DNA of 64,000 nt, from positions 1 to 64,000 of the forward strand of contig SCVW01000046.1 of the NCBI GenBank assembly GCA_007244375.1, in the 5' to 3' direction. The translations under genes and the position numbers were made by a program. Below, piece by piece: positions 16,215 to 25,910 of the stretch. Position 1 is the stretch's first letter. Each line of letters begins with the position of its first letter. Origin of the DNA: Smithella sp. GTDB lineage: Bacteria; Desulfobacterota; Syntrophia; Syntrophales; Smithellaceae. The notes beneath the pieces were generated by a model, which had not been told where the DNA came from, ran no database searches, and saw nothing but the letters and a program-made list of their open reading frames with translations.

Positions 16215-18293
16215 ATGAAAAAAATTGCTACTCTGATTACAACGCATCCGTGCCTTATCCTTATGGTGGCTGTTATTCTGGCAATTCTGGCTGCCCTGGG
16301 AGCTTATTTAGTTCCGGTCAACTATGATGTCCTGTCCTATTTGCCTCAGCATGTGGAATCTATCCAGGGTCAGAATATTATGGCACGGGAGTTCAAAGCG
16401 GCTGACACAGCTTACGTTCTGATCAAAACCAAACAGACTTCGCAAGTTCTAAAAATCAAGAATGACCTCGCAGCTATTCAGGGTGTCGATAAGGTAACAT
16501 GGTTAAGCGATCTGGTTGACCCTTCTGTGCCGGATACCTTCATTCCACCGGAAGTTAAGGGGTTGTACAAGAAAGGCGACTATGCGTTGCTGCATCTGTC
16601 ATTTGTCAACCCGGCCAAAAGTATGGCTACTCAGAATACTGTTGAAATGATCGAAGCTTATCTGAAAGGTGTAAAAAATGAGCATTGCTTCACCGGTTTC
16701 CCGGTTTTTGTTTATGAAGATAAAATACTCGTTAATGAACAGATGCCCAGGTGTATGGCAATAGCGACAGTCCTTACTTTGTTAGTTGTGTGGATTTCCA
16801 CGGGATCGTTTGTTGTAGCTATTTTATTTCTAACCTCCATGGGATTCGGCATTCTTTATAATCAGGGCACTAATTATTTACTGGGTACCGTATCGGTTTT
16901 TACACATTCTTTTACACCTGTTGTTCAGTTGGGCGTGACCATAGATTTTTCCATCTTCCTGATGCATCGTTTCCGTGAGGAATGCAGGCACATGGACAGG
17001 TCTGCAGCTATGACCATGGCTATTGAAAAGACAGCTATGGCAATTGTTCCTTGCGCTCTAGTGACGATGGCTGGTTTTCTTGCCCTGACTTTCATGCAGA
17101 TCAGAATAGGCATGGATATGGGTGTTGTAATAGCCAAAGGTGTTTTTTTTGGTCTCATGGCGACTATTATTATTTTGCCGGCTTTAACGCTGACCTTTGA
17201 ACGTTACATCAAAGTTCGTGATGTACAGATTACCAAGGAGCGATTCGCGCCCGTGGTCAAACGATTACTGTCACGTCCCGCGTTGTTGCTGGTCTGTTTT
17301 ATCATCGTGTTTATTCCGGCAGGCTACGCCAAAAATCACATCCAACTTTCCTATGACCTTCAGGATATTACGCCGCAAAATCTCGAATCAATGCGGGCCG
17401 TACCTAAAATTTCCAAGGCGATGGGTTTTACGGAAATGGCTGATATCCTTTTACCGCGTGAGACCCCACGCTGGATTCAGAAACAGGTCATTGACGAAGT
17501 TAACAAACTACCCGGTGTAATTCAGACCATTGCGTTGGGAAGCTTCGTCGATCCGTCAATTCCGGAGTCATTCATTCCCCAGCAGGTCCGCGAGCGCTTT
17601 ATGCATGGGAGGTATAACCGATGTATCGTGAAAACCAGTGTTCGATCTGGTGCGAAGGATGGTAATGCACTAATTCAGAGCATACGTGATATCATTAAAC
17701 AGCATAACATTACCGGTGCCTATGTGTCGGGCATACTGAGTACATCCAAAGACATGGCCGATATATCTACTTCCGATTTACTCAGAGTTGATCTTATGGG
17801 GCTGATTATGGTTTGCTTGATTATTGCGATCATGCTTACTTCGGTATCCATTCCCATCATCCTTGTGGCCAGTATCCAACTGGCTATTTTCCTGAATCTG
17901 ACAATTACCTATGTCAATGGTAACGTTTTGCCTTTCATTACCCTGGTGAGCCTTTCGTCGATCCAGCTTGGTTCCTGTGTCAATTACGCTATTTTTTTAA
18001 TTGCCCGCTACAGGGAGGAAAGACATACATCGTTACCCAATACAGCAATGCAGAGAAGTCTTCTGGGGACGGCTCCGGCGATCTTTACCTCAGGCCTCTG
18101 CCTGTTCTGTTCCATGATTGGTATGGTTTTCATCAGCGACATCAGCATGTTTAAATCGCTGGCGCTTCTTATCGGCCGTGGAGCGCTTATATCTGTGGCT
18201 GTAGTACTTATTCTGCTGCCGGGTATCATAATTGTTTGCGATAAGCTTATTCGCTCTACCAGTTTAGGCTGGAGAAAAGTCATAAAGGAGTAA
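16215..18293 (+). CDS. MMPL/RND-family transporter
   Basis: A 692-residue RND-superfamily exporter with two similar halves. Each has one membrane segment, a periplasmic loop and then five or six segments. TM1 is within residues 11-32. The loops are residues ~35-175 and ~365-530. The second loop repeats the first, with PSVPDTFIPPEV in one and PSIPESFIPQQV in the other. The first half has an acidic TM residue in VTIDFSIFLMHRFREE and the second has SCVNYAIFLIARYREE in place of Asp, so proton relay may be asymmetric. Families of this kind export lipids or hopanoids. It is followed 3 bp later by an exported partner; AAAGGAG-type sites precede both genes. Confidence 0.85.
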   Translation: MKKIATLITTHPCLILMVAVILAILAALGAYLVPVNYDVLSYLPQHVESIQGQNIMAREFKAADTAYVLIKTKQTSQVLKIKNDLAAIQGVDKVTWLSDLVDPSVPDTFIPPEVKGLYKKGDYALLHLSFVNPAKSMATQNTVEMIEAYLKGVKNEHCFTGFPVFVYEDKILVNEQMPRCMAIATVLTLLVVWISTGSFVVAILFLTSMGFGILYNQGTNYLLGTVSVFTHSFTPVVQLGVTIDFSIFLMHRFREECRHMDRSAAMTMAIEKTAMAIVPCALVTMAGFLALTFMQIRIGMDMGVVIAKGVFFGLMATIIILPALTLTFERYIKVRDVQITKERFAPVVKRLLSRPALLLVCFIIVFIPAGYAKNHIQLSYDLQDITPQNLESMRAVPKISKAMGFTEMADILLPRETPRWIQKQVIDEVNKLPGVIQTIALGSFVDPSIPESFIPQQVRERFMHGRYNRCIVKTSVRSGAKDGNALIQSIRDIIKQHNITGAYVSGILSTSKDMADISTSDLLRVDLMGLIMVCLIIAIMLTSVSIPIILVASIQLAIFLNLTITYVNGNVLPFITLVSLSSIQLGSCVNYAIFLIARYREERHTSLPNTAMQRSLLGTAPAIFTSGLCLFCSMIGMVFISDISMFKSLALLIGRGALISVAVVLILLPGIIIVCDKLIRSTSLGWRKVIKE

Positions 18294-18296
18294 ATC

Positions 18297-19715
18297 GTGA
18301 AAAAATACATAACATTTTTAACAATCCTTATTGTTATTTTTAGTTTTGTTCCAGATACATTGGCCCGTACTACATCGCGTAATGAAACGGTTTATGTAGA
18401 TTTGGATGACTATGGTAAAGTAAAAAAAACCGAGGTGGTCACCTGGTTACGCACGGACAATAAAACCCTATCCAATGATTTCACAATTCTCAAGAACGTT
18501 AGAAACGTACGGGGCATGGATGCTCCCAGGTTGTCACGAGATGGCAATCTTACATTTGCCTTGCCGGCAAAGGACATATTTTACAGTGGTACAACGACCA
18601 AAAGTCTACCGGTAGCAGTAAACATAATATATCGGTTAAACGGCAAGGCTGTAAAACGCAACACGATAAATGGTAAAAGCGGTAAATTGGAGTTGATTAT
18701 CTACCTGAAGAATCAAACCAGTGCTCTTAAAGAATTTAAATACAAAGAAATCGGCACTGGTAAAACAAAAGTTGCCCGGGAAAAAATTCCGGTTCCTTTC
18801 ATCGTGATGGTCAGTACTGATCTGGATATCGGGCAATTCAATGATGTTGTGGCTCCGGAAGGTGCTTTTGTTGTGGTCGGGCGCACCATGAAAATGAACT
18901 GGATGTGCTTCCCATACCCCGAGGCAACTATAAAACTCACAGCCGACATTGAAAAAGCTAAAATTCCATCAATTTTGTTTTCCGTCATTCCTAAATTTCC
19001 ACCGCTGCCGGAAATGGATATTGAATCCAAACTCAATCAGATTTACGACGGAGTGGATAAGGTCGGGTCCAATTTGGTTTTATTGGAAAAAGGAGCGAAT
19101 CAACTTAACGACGGACAGCAACAAATGCTCGATGCTTTGAAACAGGTAAATGAAGGTACGGGCAAGCTCATTCAGGCTTCCAATGCGCAAATGGAAATTA
19201 TCAACGGAGCCATTAAGATTAATGAGGGCATTTGCGAGAAGATGACTTTTATGACAAAAATCCCGTTTATATCCGGTAGTGCAACTAAAGCCAAACATTA
19301 CCTGGATATTCAGAAAGAACTTCTTACGCTTGCCACTCTGGGCGGCCCGTTTTCAGATGAAATTCTGGTTTTTTTAAAGGAACAGGGCAAGGACGCGCCG
19401 CCGGTCAAGGAGTTCCCTGGCATAAAGATTACCACGGATGGCATTACCAAACTTCATGATGGTTCCCGGCAAATGATCGATGGCGCCAAAAAACTCGAAG
19501 AAGGATCGCGGCAATTGCAGGACGGAGCGGCTCAAATAAAGGAAAAGGGTACAGATACAATAAAGGAACGAATGCTAGCCGGGGCCGATCCAATCATGCG
19601 TAAACTTGCTTCCATCGAGGCAGCTAAACAACTTGTGCTGAAATATGATCGTTTTGCCGGTAAGCCGAGTCCGGTGAAAAGTTCCGTAGAAATAATTATG
19701 AAAACCCCGGATTGA
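18297..19715 (+). CDS. Exported protein with Leu-x-x-Gly heptad repeats, MMPL partner
   Basis: A 472-residue protein with an N-terminal signal peptide (Lys-Lys, hydrophobic stretch to residue ~23, then LARTTSR). Residues ~25-220 form a beta-rich domain. After a proline-rich linker (IPKFPPLPEMD) come two runs of x-x-x-L-x-x-G heptads (QLNDGQQQM..., then KLHDGSRQMIDGAKKLEEGSRQLQDGAAQI). Such repeats occur in YhgE/Pip-like and MMPL-associated proteins and form extended helices. It starts with GTG at 18297 overlapping the Shine-Dalgarno and stop region of the MMPL gene, so it is translationally coupled. Likely a periplasmic adaptor or spanner for the exporter; function inferred. Confidence 0.7.
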   Translation: MKKYITFLTILIVIFSFVPDTLARTTSRNETVYVDLDDYGKVKKTEVVTWLRTDNKTLSNDFTILKNVRNVRGMDAPRLSRDGNLTFALPAKDIFYSGTTTKSLPVAVNIIYRLNGKAVKRNTINGKSGKLELIIYLKNQTSALKEFKYKEIGTGKTKVAREKIPVPFIVMVSTDLDIGQFNDVVAPEGAFVVVGRTMKMNWMCFPYPEATIKLTADIEKAKIPSILFSVIPKFPPLPEMDIESKLNQIYDGVDKVGSNLVLLEKGANQLNDGQQQMLDALKQVNEGTGKLIQASNAQMEIINGAIKINEGICEKMTFMTKIPFISGSATKAKHYLDIQKELLTLATLGGPFSDEILVFLKEQGKDAPPVKEFPGIKITTDGITKLHDGSRQMIDGAKKLEEGSRQLQDGAAQIKEKGTDTIKERMLAGADPIMRKLASIEAAKQLVLKYDRFAGKPSPVKSSVEIIMKTPD

Positions 19716-19731
19716 AGCAGCCGAAAAAAAA

Positions 19732-19751
19732 TGGGGCCCGATCGGGCCCCA
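19732..19751. terminator. Palindromic terminator between convergent operons
   Basis: TGGGGCCCGATCGGGCCCCA is a perfect 20 bp palindrome between the MMPL-partner stop and the end of the convergent acyl-CoA dehydrogenase gene. An A-run (19724-19731) on its left supplies a U-tract for the minus-strand transcript; the right side has no T-run. It mainly ends the minus-strand operon. Confidence 0.75.
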
Positions 19752-19778
19752 CATTAAATTCTTAAGAAAACATAATAC

Positions 19779-21644
19779 TCAGGAGGCAAAGCTTTCTTCC
19801 GGGATATCGAGTATGGACATGTCTTCTGTCTTGATGGCAGAAGCAATCGCGTTTACCTCCGGCAGCACGTTCTTGGCAAAAAACCTGGCAGAGTAAATTT
19901 TTCCTGAATAGAACGCGGCGTCCTTATTATCCTTGCAGAGTTGAGCTAAGGCCTGTTTGTCGTTTGTATCGGTGCCTTTTCCCTGGGCCAGAGCATCAAG
20001 CTTCTCCTTGGCCACACCAGCCTGCCAGAGGAGCAGCCAACCGGATACAACTTTACCCATCATCATAAGGAAGGGATAGGCGTTGTTGACCGGAACAAGC
20101 AGCTTACCCTGTTTGGCGCAAGAAGCGAGATACATGCCCATCTCAGTGAGTTTGTTTATGGAATTTTGCACGTCCGCCGCAATATCCGTGTTGCCATTGA
20201 GATTTTTGTATTTATTCACGGTGTTGTCCATCTCATTGAGCAGGGACATAAAGTAAGCACCCTTCTTCATGCCCAGCTTGCGTCCAATGAGGTCCAGTGC
20301 CTGAACGCCGTTCGTACCTTCGTAAATGGATGCGATTTTTACATCTCTTAAAAATTGTTCGGCCGGATACTCGCAGCAAAAGCCGTAACCGCCGTAACAC
20401 TGCATGGCTGTCTCTGTCACTCTGAAGCCCACATCAGAGCAATAGGCCTTAACTATGGGGGTAAGTACTTCGGCAATGCCGAGCCATTTGTCCTTTTCCG
20501 ACTCGTCCCTGGCCACTTTTTCCATGTCGAAACAGTAGGCTGTGAAGTAGATGAGACCGCGCATGGAGTCAATTGAGGACTTCATCGACAGAAGCATCCT
20601 GCGGACGTCCGGATGCTGAATAATGGGAACACGGAGGGCATTGGGATTTTTAAATTCCATGAGGGACGATCCCTGAATTCTGTCTTTGGTGTACTGGAGC
20701 GCATGCAGATAAGCAATGGAGCCGCTGCAGAGCCCCTGCAGACCGACCATGAGCCGGGCTTCGTTCATCATCTGGAACATGACCTTCATGCCTTCACGTT
20801 CGTTACCCAGAAGTTCCGCGTAGCAATTGTTGTTGTCACCGAGGGAGATCATGCAAGTGGCAGAGCCGCGGATACCCATCTTGTGTTCGATGGCGGATAT
20901 CTCATAGTCATTGCGTCTGCCCAGTGTGCCGTCTTCGTTGACAAGATACTTGGGCATGAGGAAGATGGAAATTCCTTTAGTGCCGGACGGATCACCCTCT
21001 ATCCTGGCCAGCACAGGGTGGATGATGTTTTCGAACAGATCATTGTCGGCAGCAGTGATGAAGATTTTGGTACCCTGGAGTTTGAAAGTTCCATCGGGCT
21101 GGCGAATGGCCTTGGTCGTCATGTTGCCCAAATCCGTGCCGGCGTTGGGTTCGGTAAGCGCCATGGTGCCGCCCCAGATACCCTGCACCATCTTGTCCAT
21201 GTATTTCCTCTTCTGCGTTTCATTGCCATAGGTCAGAATGAGATGTGCCGCCCCCGCAGCAGCAAAGGGGTAAGCGGCAAATGCGAAGTTATGATAAAAC
21301 CAGTCGCTGGCACCAACAGACACACTGTTGGGAAGTCCCTGACCGCCTTCTTCCTGAGGGAACATCATACCGATCCAACCACCCTCCCTGAATTTTTGTA
21401 ATGCCTGGTGAAAACACTTGGGAACAGATACCTTTCCATCCTTAAGTGTGCAGCCTTCCTTGTCGCCTTCGGACATGGTTGGGAAGATAACATCTGTGGC
21501 TATTTTTTCAGCTTCATTGAGAATCATATCGAACATGTCCTTGGAAAAATCCTTGTATTGGTCATACTCGCAAAGCTTGTCCACTCCGAGCATATCATAC
21601 ATGATAAAATGCTGGTCTTTCACGTCCACAATCTTGCTGGTCAT
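19779..21644 (-). CDS. Acyl-CoA dehydrogenase with C-terminal extension (AidB/PF12806-type)
   Basis: A 621-residue FAD enzyme of the large acyl-CoA dehydrogenase class, which carries an extra C-terminal domain (residues ~470-610) beyond the standard ~380-residue core. Core motifs are LTEPNAGTDLGNM (substrate/FAD loop), HKMGIRGSATCMI, a C-terminal YGGYGFCCEYPAEQFLRDVKI, and IYEGTNGVQALDLIGRK, with the catalytic Glu in YEGT. Such enzymes oxidise acyl-CoA esters with electrons going to ETF. It is the last gene of the minus-strand oxidation island before a terminator. AAAGGAG precedes ATG 21644. Chain specificity cannot be read from sequence. Confidence 0.9.
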   Translation of the reverse strand: MTSKIVDVKDQHFIMYDMLGVDKLCEYDQYKDFSKDMFDMILNEAEKIATDVIFPTMSEGDKEGCTLKDGKVSVPKCFHQALQKFREGGWIGMMFPQEEGGQGLPNSVSVGASDWFYHNFAFAAYPFAAAGAAHLILTYGNETQKRKYMDKMVQGIWGGTMALTEPNAGTDLGNMTTKAIRQPDGTFKLQGTKIFITAADNDLFENIIHPVLARIEGDPSGTKGISIFLMPKYLVNEDGTLGRRNDYEISAIEHKMGIRGSATCMISLGDNNNCYAELLGNEREGMKVMFQMMNEARLMVGLQGLCSGSIAYLHALQYTKDRIQGSSLMEFKNPNALRVPIIQHPDVRRMLLSMKSSIDSMRGLIYFTAYCFDMEKVARDESEKDKWLGIAEVLTPIVKAYCSDVGFRVTETAMQCYGGYGFCCEYPAEQFLRDVKIASIYEGTNGVQALDLIGRKLGMKKGAYFMSLLNEMDNTVNKYKNLNGNTDIAADVQNSINKLTEMGMYLASCAKQGKLLVPVNNAYPFLMMMGKVVSGWLLLWQAGVAKEKLDALAQGKGTDTNDKQALAQLCKDNKDAAFYSGKIYSARFFAKNVLPEVNAIASAIKTEDMSILDIPEESFAS

Positions 21645-21730
21645 CTCATTACTCCTTTATGGTTTATTTTTTTTACCGGTCGATTTCTTGCCTCCTTGTG
21701 TGGCCATATTCAATGCACACGGTGTCCCGG

Positions 21731-22873
21731 TTAACGTGACATAATAACTTTTCCGAGTGTCATAACCTCCGCCTCTTTGGTTCCTTCGTATAATTCAAGA
21801 ATCTTCGCGTCACGATAAAATTTCTGCACTTTATATTCTTCAATGTATCCGTAGCCGCCATGGAGCTCTACGGCAAAATTGGCGCAAAATACTGCTGTCT
21901 GACCTGCCAGATACTTGGCCATTGCCGATAGGTGATAATCCGGATGACCGGAATCAAGCGACCATGCCGCCTTGTAAGTAATGTTCCGAAGAGCTTCTAT
22001 CCTGATCCACATTTCGGAAAGCTTTTGCATTGTAATCTGAAATGACCCGAGAGGTTTTCCGAAAGCGGTTCTTTCTTTACAGTATTTTACGGACTCGTCC
22101 AGGCATGCCTGTGAAAGTCCCAGGCCCTGGGCTGCTACCATAATGCGCGTCGTATCAAAGAAGTGCATGAGCTGATAAAATCCGGCGCCTCTTTTGCCGA
22201 TAAAATTTTCTTTAGGAACCCTGACTTCCTCCAGTGCTATTTCCGAAGTGTCGCTGGCCCGAATTCCCAGTTTACCTTTAATTTTTGTCTTTGTGATTCC
22301 CGGCGCGTCCGCGGGTACAATGAACTGACTGAAACTTTTATGAACTTTCTCGTTCGGGTCGGTAATAGCTTGTACCACCATCCAGTCACAAACGGTTCCG
22401 TTGGTAATGAACATTTTGTTACCCGTAATAATAAAATCATCGCCATCCTGAACGGCCCTTGTTTTGTAGCCGGCCACGTCTGTACCCGCATTCGGTTCCG
22501 TATAGGCACCCGCGAAAACCTTATCGCCCGAACAAACAGGAGGGAGATATTTTTCTTTTTGTTCTTTTGTACCATAATAGTAAATGTTTTCGCATCCGAA
22601 TGTGGCAGCAACTATATTCAGACCTATACCCATGCATACCCGGGAAAGCTGTTCTGTTATGATGGTATTACCTAAAAAACCACCGCCGCTTCCTCCGAAT
22701 TCCTCCGGTATCCAGCAACCGATCAAACCGTTGACCCCGGCCTTCTTGCGGATTTCAGGAGTATACTTCTCTTCTTCGTCTGCTTTTTGTGCTTCCGGCT
22801 CTATTTCTTTAATGGCAAATTTGTATGCCATGTCCGCAAGCATTTTCATTTCGTTTGATAATTCAAAATCCAT
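21731..22873 (-). CDS. Acyl-CoA dehydrogenase
   Basis: A 380-residue four-helix/beta/four-helix acyl-CoA dehydrogenase. It shows AGAYTEPNAGTDVAGYKT, KLGIRASDTSEIALEEVRVP, KERTAFGKPLGSFQ, HGGYGYIEEYKVQKFYRDAKI and ELYEGTKEAE with the catalytic Glu in YEGT. The sequence type resembles glutaryl-CoA or cyclic-acyl-CoA dehydrogenases of anaerobes as well as short-chain enzymes, so substrate stays open. It sits 25 bp after another acyl-CoA dehydrogenase gene and 86 bp before the long AidB-type one. AAGGAG precedes the ATG. Confidence 0.88.
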   Translation of the reverse strand: MDFELSNEMKMLADMAYKFAIKEIEPEAQKADEEEKYTPEIRKKAGVNGLIGCWIPEEFGGSGGGFLGNTIITEQLSRVCMGIGLNIVAATFGCENIYYYGTKEQKEKYLPPVCSGDKVFAGAYTEPNAGTDVAGYKTRAVQDGDDFIITGNKMFITNGTVCDWMVVQAITDPNEKVHKSFSQFIVPADAPGITKTKIKGKLGIRASDTSEIALEEVRVPKENFIGKRGAGFYQLMHFFDTTRIMVAAQGLGLSQACLDESVKYCKERTAFGKPLGSFQITMQKLSEMWIRIEALRNITYKAAWSLDSGHPDYHLSAMAKYLAGQTAVFCANFAVELHGGYGYIEEYKVQKFYRDAKILELYEGTKEAEVMTLGKVIMSR

Positions 22874-22898
22874 TGCTATCTCCTTAAAAATAATTTTT

Positions 22899-24059
22899 TT
22901 AGTCGTATAATCCGTAACTCTGATCTTTCAGAAGATTTCTGGCAATAACCAGTCTTTGTATCTCAGACGTTCCTTCATATATAGAAGTGGCTCTCGCGTC
23001 GCGATAAAGCCGCTCGACTTTGAAATCTTTAAGATAACCGTATCCGCCGTGAATCTGTAAGGCCAGATATGCGCTCTTGTTGGCCAGTTCCGAGGCAAAT
23101 AATTTTGCCATGGACGCCTCTTTTGTGAAAGGCATTTTACGGTCTTTTTTCCAGGCTGCTGATAAAGTAAGCAAATTAGCCGCTTCGAGCCCTGTCGCCA
23201 TGTCGGCGATCATCCATTGAATAGCCTGAAATGAGCTTATGGTCTTTCCGAACTGTTTACGTTCCCTGGCATATTTTATACTTTCATCAAGGCAAGCACG
23301 GGTGATGCCCAAAGCCTGCGATGCTATACCGATACGACCGCTGTCAAGAGCTGTCATGGCTATCTTGAAGCCTAGGCCTTCTTTGCCCAGCAGATTTTCT
23401 TTGGGAATCCTGCAATCATCGAAGATAAGTTCCACTGTATTGGAAGCTCTCAGTCCCATTTTATCTTCCCGTGTGCCTATGGAAAACCCGGGTGTATCTT
23501 TTTCAACGATAAAAGCCGAAAGACCTTTGCTGCCTTTGTCCGGACCGGTTCTGGTAATCAGATTGACTATATCAGCATATTGTCCGTGAGTAATGAAGAC
23601 TTTTGTTCCGTTGATCAGATAATAGCCTCCTTTGTCTTCAGCCCTGATCGAGAGGCTTCCGGGGTCTGAACCGGCGGCCGGTTCCGTGAGGGCGAAACAC
23701 CCCAGCATTTCTCCCTGCGCAAGCTTGAAAAGATATTTTATTTTCTGATCTTCATTGCCGAACTTTAGTAACGGTTCGGTAGAGAGATTGGCCACAGACA
23801 TAGTCACTGCGGTTGAAGCGCACGAATACGCGATTTCCTGCAGTGCCAGGCAATAACTGACTGCAGAAGCGCCGACTCCGCCATACTCAACCGGTACCAT
23901 CATGCCCAGCAGGCCTAACTGCCCCATTTTTTTTACAACTTCCAAAGGGAATATTTCTTCTTTATCCCTTCTGGCAGCTTCTGGTTCCAGTTCCTTCCTG
24001 GCGAAATCTTTGGCCATGAGTCTGACCATTTCCTGTTCTTCAGTGAGTTGAAAAGACAT
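22899..24059 (-). CDS. Acyl-CoA dehydrogenase, short-chain (butyryl-CoA)-type
   Basis: A 386-residue enzyme closest in motif wording to short-chain/butyryl-CoA dehydrogenases: LTEPAAGSDPGSL, REDKMGLRASNTVELIFDDCRIP, LDSGRIGIASQALGI, ARERKQFGKTISSFQAIQWMIADM, HGGYGYLKDFKVERLYRDARATSIYEGTSEIQR. Catalytic Glu is in YEGT. It would form enoyl-CoA and reduce ETF. It begins only 9 bp after the XRE-cupin regulator gene with GGAGG, so the regulator and three dehydrogenases likely form one transcript. Confidence 0.9.
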   Translation of the reverse strand: MSFQLTEEQEMVRLMAKDFARKELEPEAARRDKEEIFPLEVVKKMGQLGLLGMMVPVEYGGVGASAVSYCLALQEIAYSCASTAVTMSVANLSTEPLLKFGNEDQKIKYLFKLAQGEMLGCFALTEPAAGSDPGSLSIRAEDKGGYYLINGTKVFITHGQYADIVNLITRTGPDKGSKGLSAFIVEKDTPGFSIGTREDKMGLRASNTVELIFDDCRIPKENLLGKEGLGFKIAMTALDSGRIGIASQALGITRACLDESIKYARERKQFGKTISSFQAIQWMIADMATGLEAANLLTLSAAWKKDRKMPFTKEASMAKLFASELANKSAYLALQIHGGYGYLKDFKVERLYRDARATSIYEGTSEIQRLVIARNLLKDQSYGLYD

Positions 24060-24068
24060 ATCGCCTCC

Positions 24069-24608
24069 TTACGGCACATAAATGACAACCAGAAGCTCCG
24101 CCTTTTCATGAGTTGGGTTGCTGAGCTTATGGGAAAGGGAGGAATCAAAGTTTATACATTCACCTTTCTTTAAAGTTGAAGTGTTCCGACCTACTTGAAT
24201 AGTGAGACCACCTTGAAGTACGTAAATAAATTCTTCTCCTTCATGGTGGTATTCAACACCTTTATGTTCTGTTTCCGGATCAATGGTTACAAGATAAGCT
24301 CTTAAGTGTTTTTCAGCTCCGGACAATGTAAGAGGTGCATAAGCATACGATGCTACTCTCTTCTTATGACTGATTTTCCTTCTTCTCGAGGCTTCCTTGC
24401 TTTCCTGGAGTTGATCCATGCCAACCTTGAGGACGCGACTCAGCTGGAGAACTACCGCGACGGGTGGTGGTGTTTTTCCTTCCTCGATTCCATTGAGAAA
24501 ATCTGCCGGATAGCCGGTATCATGTGCAAGAACTTCGATACTGAGACTTTTTGCTTCTCTCAATTTGCGGAGTTTTGTGCCAAAGGATTCTTCCGGTGTT
24601 CTTATCAT
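24069..24608 (-). CDS. XRE-family regulator with C-terminal cupin domain
   Basis: A 179-residue repressor of the HTH-cupin class. The N-terminal helix-turn-helix spans residues ~10-65 (LRKLREAKSLSIEVLAHDTGYPADFLNGIEEG and following). A linker with a basic patch (SRRRKISHKKR) is followed by a small cupin barrel with HKGVEYHHEGEEFIYVLQGGL, LKKGECINFDSSLSHKLSNP and a terminal hydrophobic strand. Cupin domains in this class bind small carboxylates or CoA-linked ligands. As the first gene before three acyl-CoA dehydrogenase genes it is the likely local regulator, probably autoregulated from the 79 bp gap upstream. Confidence 0.88.
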   Translation of the reverse strand: MIRTPEESFGTKLRKLREAKSLSIEVLAHDTGYPADFLNGIEEGKTPPPVAVVLQLSRVLKVGMDQLQESKEASRRRKISHKKRVASYAYAPLTLSGAEKHLRAYLVTIDPETEHKGVEYHHEGEEFIYVLQGGLTIQVGRNTSTLKKGECINFDSSLSHKLSNPTHEKAELLVVIYVP

Positions 24609-24687
24609 AAATCTCCCTTCGTATCTTAAAATACAATTATCTTAGGTATTGATATATTGCCAGGCTATGGTCACCTGTATATATGTT

Positions 24688-25869
24688 TCAACTGAATAAT
24701 CCTGTTTCTTTGAACTCATCGATTTCCTTATTTGTATAACCCAACTCAATCAGAACCTCGCGTGTGTGTGCCGGGCCGGAAACGCCGGCATGCCGGTACT
24801 CAACAGGGGTTTCGGAGAATTTGACAGGATTTCCGATCTGTCTGACGCTGCTCCCGCCAGGCATGGCCACCTTTACAACCATCCTGCGCTCAACTGTTAA
24901 AGTGTCGCTGAAGGCCTCTGCAAGGGTCAAGACCGGCTCAACGCAAGCGTCGGTCCGGCTGAAGATGTCTACCCATTCGTCCCGTGTTTTTGTAAGGAAA
25001 ATATTACGAATTTCCTTTTTGATCTTTTTGATTTTATGAGGAAGAATGCTGCCCGAGATCAGATCCGGACGATTGATGGTATTACAGAAATTGGTAAAGA
25101 AATGCGTTTCCAACCCGCCGAAGCTTATGTGTTTACCATCTTTTGTTTCATAGTAATCATAAATGGATCCGCCGTTCAGATATTCTCCCTCCCGGAATGG
25201 ATCGCGGCCACTCACAAGAAATCCCGCTCCGACAATGGCGTTGAATGCGATCATGCCGTCAGTCATGGAAATATCGATATGTTGACCGACGCCGGTATGG
25301 AGACGATTAATGACTGCTGCCAGAATGCCGATAATGGCATTATTCGAGCCGGAGGCCACATCGGCGATTTGAATGCCCGTGAGGCTGGGACCGGATTTTT
25401 CTTTCCCGGAATATGATGCAACACCGGAACGGGCAATATAATTGATGTCATGACCTGCGCGGTTACGCAGAGGACCTGTCTGTCCGTAGCCCGTGATTGA
25501 GCAGTAAATTATGGCAGGGTTGATTTTTTTAAGATCTTCATAGGCCAGCTTTAATTTTGCCATAACACCGGGACGGAACTGTTCAATCAAGATATCGTGA
25601 TCAGCAACTAACTTATGGATAATGGTGATAGCTCTCGGATCTTTGAGATTCAGGGCCATGCAGCGCTTGCCGCGTCCGAGTTGAGCTGCTATGGCCGACA
25701 GCTTTGTTTCAGGGATGAAAGGCGGCAGAAAATCAACTAAATCAGGGCGGGAACCGGAAATGATTTTCAAAACATTGGCACCCATGTCAGCCAGACACAT
25801 CGTGGCATAAGGTCCCGGCAACAGTGTTGTGAAATCCAGAATCTTTAACCCTTGTAATGCCCCCGGCAT
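24688..25869 (-). CDS. Family III CoA-transferase (CaiB/BaiF)
   Basis: A 393-residue class III CoA-transferase that would move CoA between organic acids, typically activating a substrate at the expense of an acyl-CoA product. N-terminal motifs GLKILDFTTLLPGPYATMCLADMGANVLKI and GKRCMALNLKDP are typical, followed by FRPGVMAKL and YCSITGYGQTGPLRNRAGHDINYIARSG with the catalytic Asp at GHD. The C-terminal domain interlocks in the dimer. Placed between the TatT-like lipoprotein gene and the regulator, it gives the island an activation step that saves ATP, sensible for a syntroph. AAGGAG precedes the ATG. Confidence 0.9.
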   Translation of the reverse strand: MPGALQGLKILDFTTLLPGPYATMCLADMGANVLKIISGSRPDLVDFLPPFIPETKLSAIAAQLGRGKRCMALNLKDPRAITIIHKLVADHDILIEQFRPGVMAKLKLAYEDLKKINPAIIYCSITGYGQTGPLRNRAGHDINYIARSGVASYSGKEKSGPSLTGIQIADVASGSNNAIIGILAAVINRLHTGVGQHIDISMTDGMIAFNAIVGAGFLVSGRDPFREGEYLNGGSIYDYYETKDGKHISFGGLETHFFTNFCNTINRPDLISGSILPHKIKKIKKEIRNIFLTKTRDEWVDIFSRTDACVEPVLTLAEAFSDTLTVERRMVVKVAMPGGSSVRQIGNPVKFSETPVEYRHAGVSGPAHTREVLIELGYTNKEIDEFKETGLFS

Positions 25870-25910
25870 AAATACTCCTTATCGTTTTTTAGACGGTCGC
25901 AATATAATTA

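Noticed and set aside
20613-21401. Plus-strand open frame of 262 codons
   Set aside because: It lies entirely antisense to the long acyl-CoA dehydrogenase, shows no family motif, and has the composition of a shadow frame.
22163-22675. Plus-strand open frame of 170 codons
   Set aside because: Antisense to a clear acyl-CoA dehydrogenase gene; Cys/His-rich composition without motif order.
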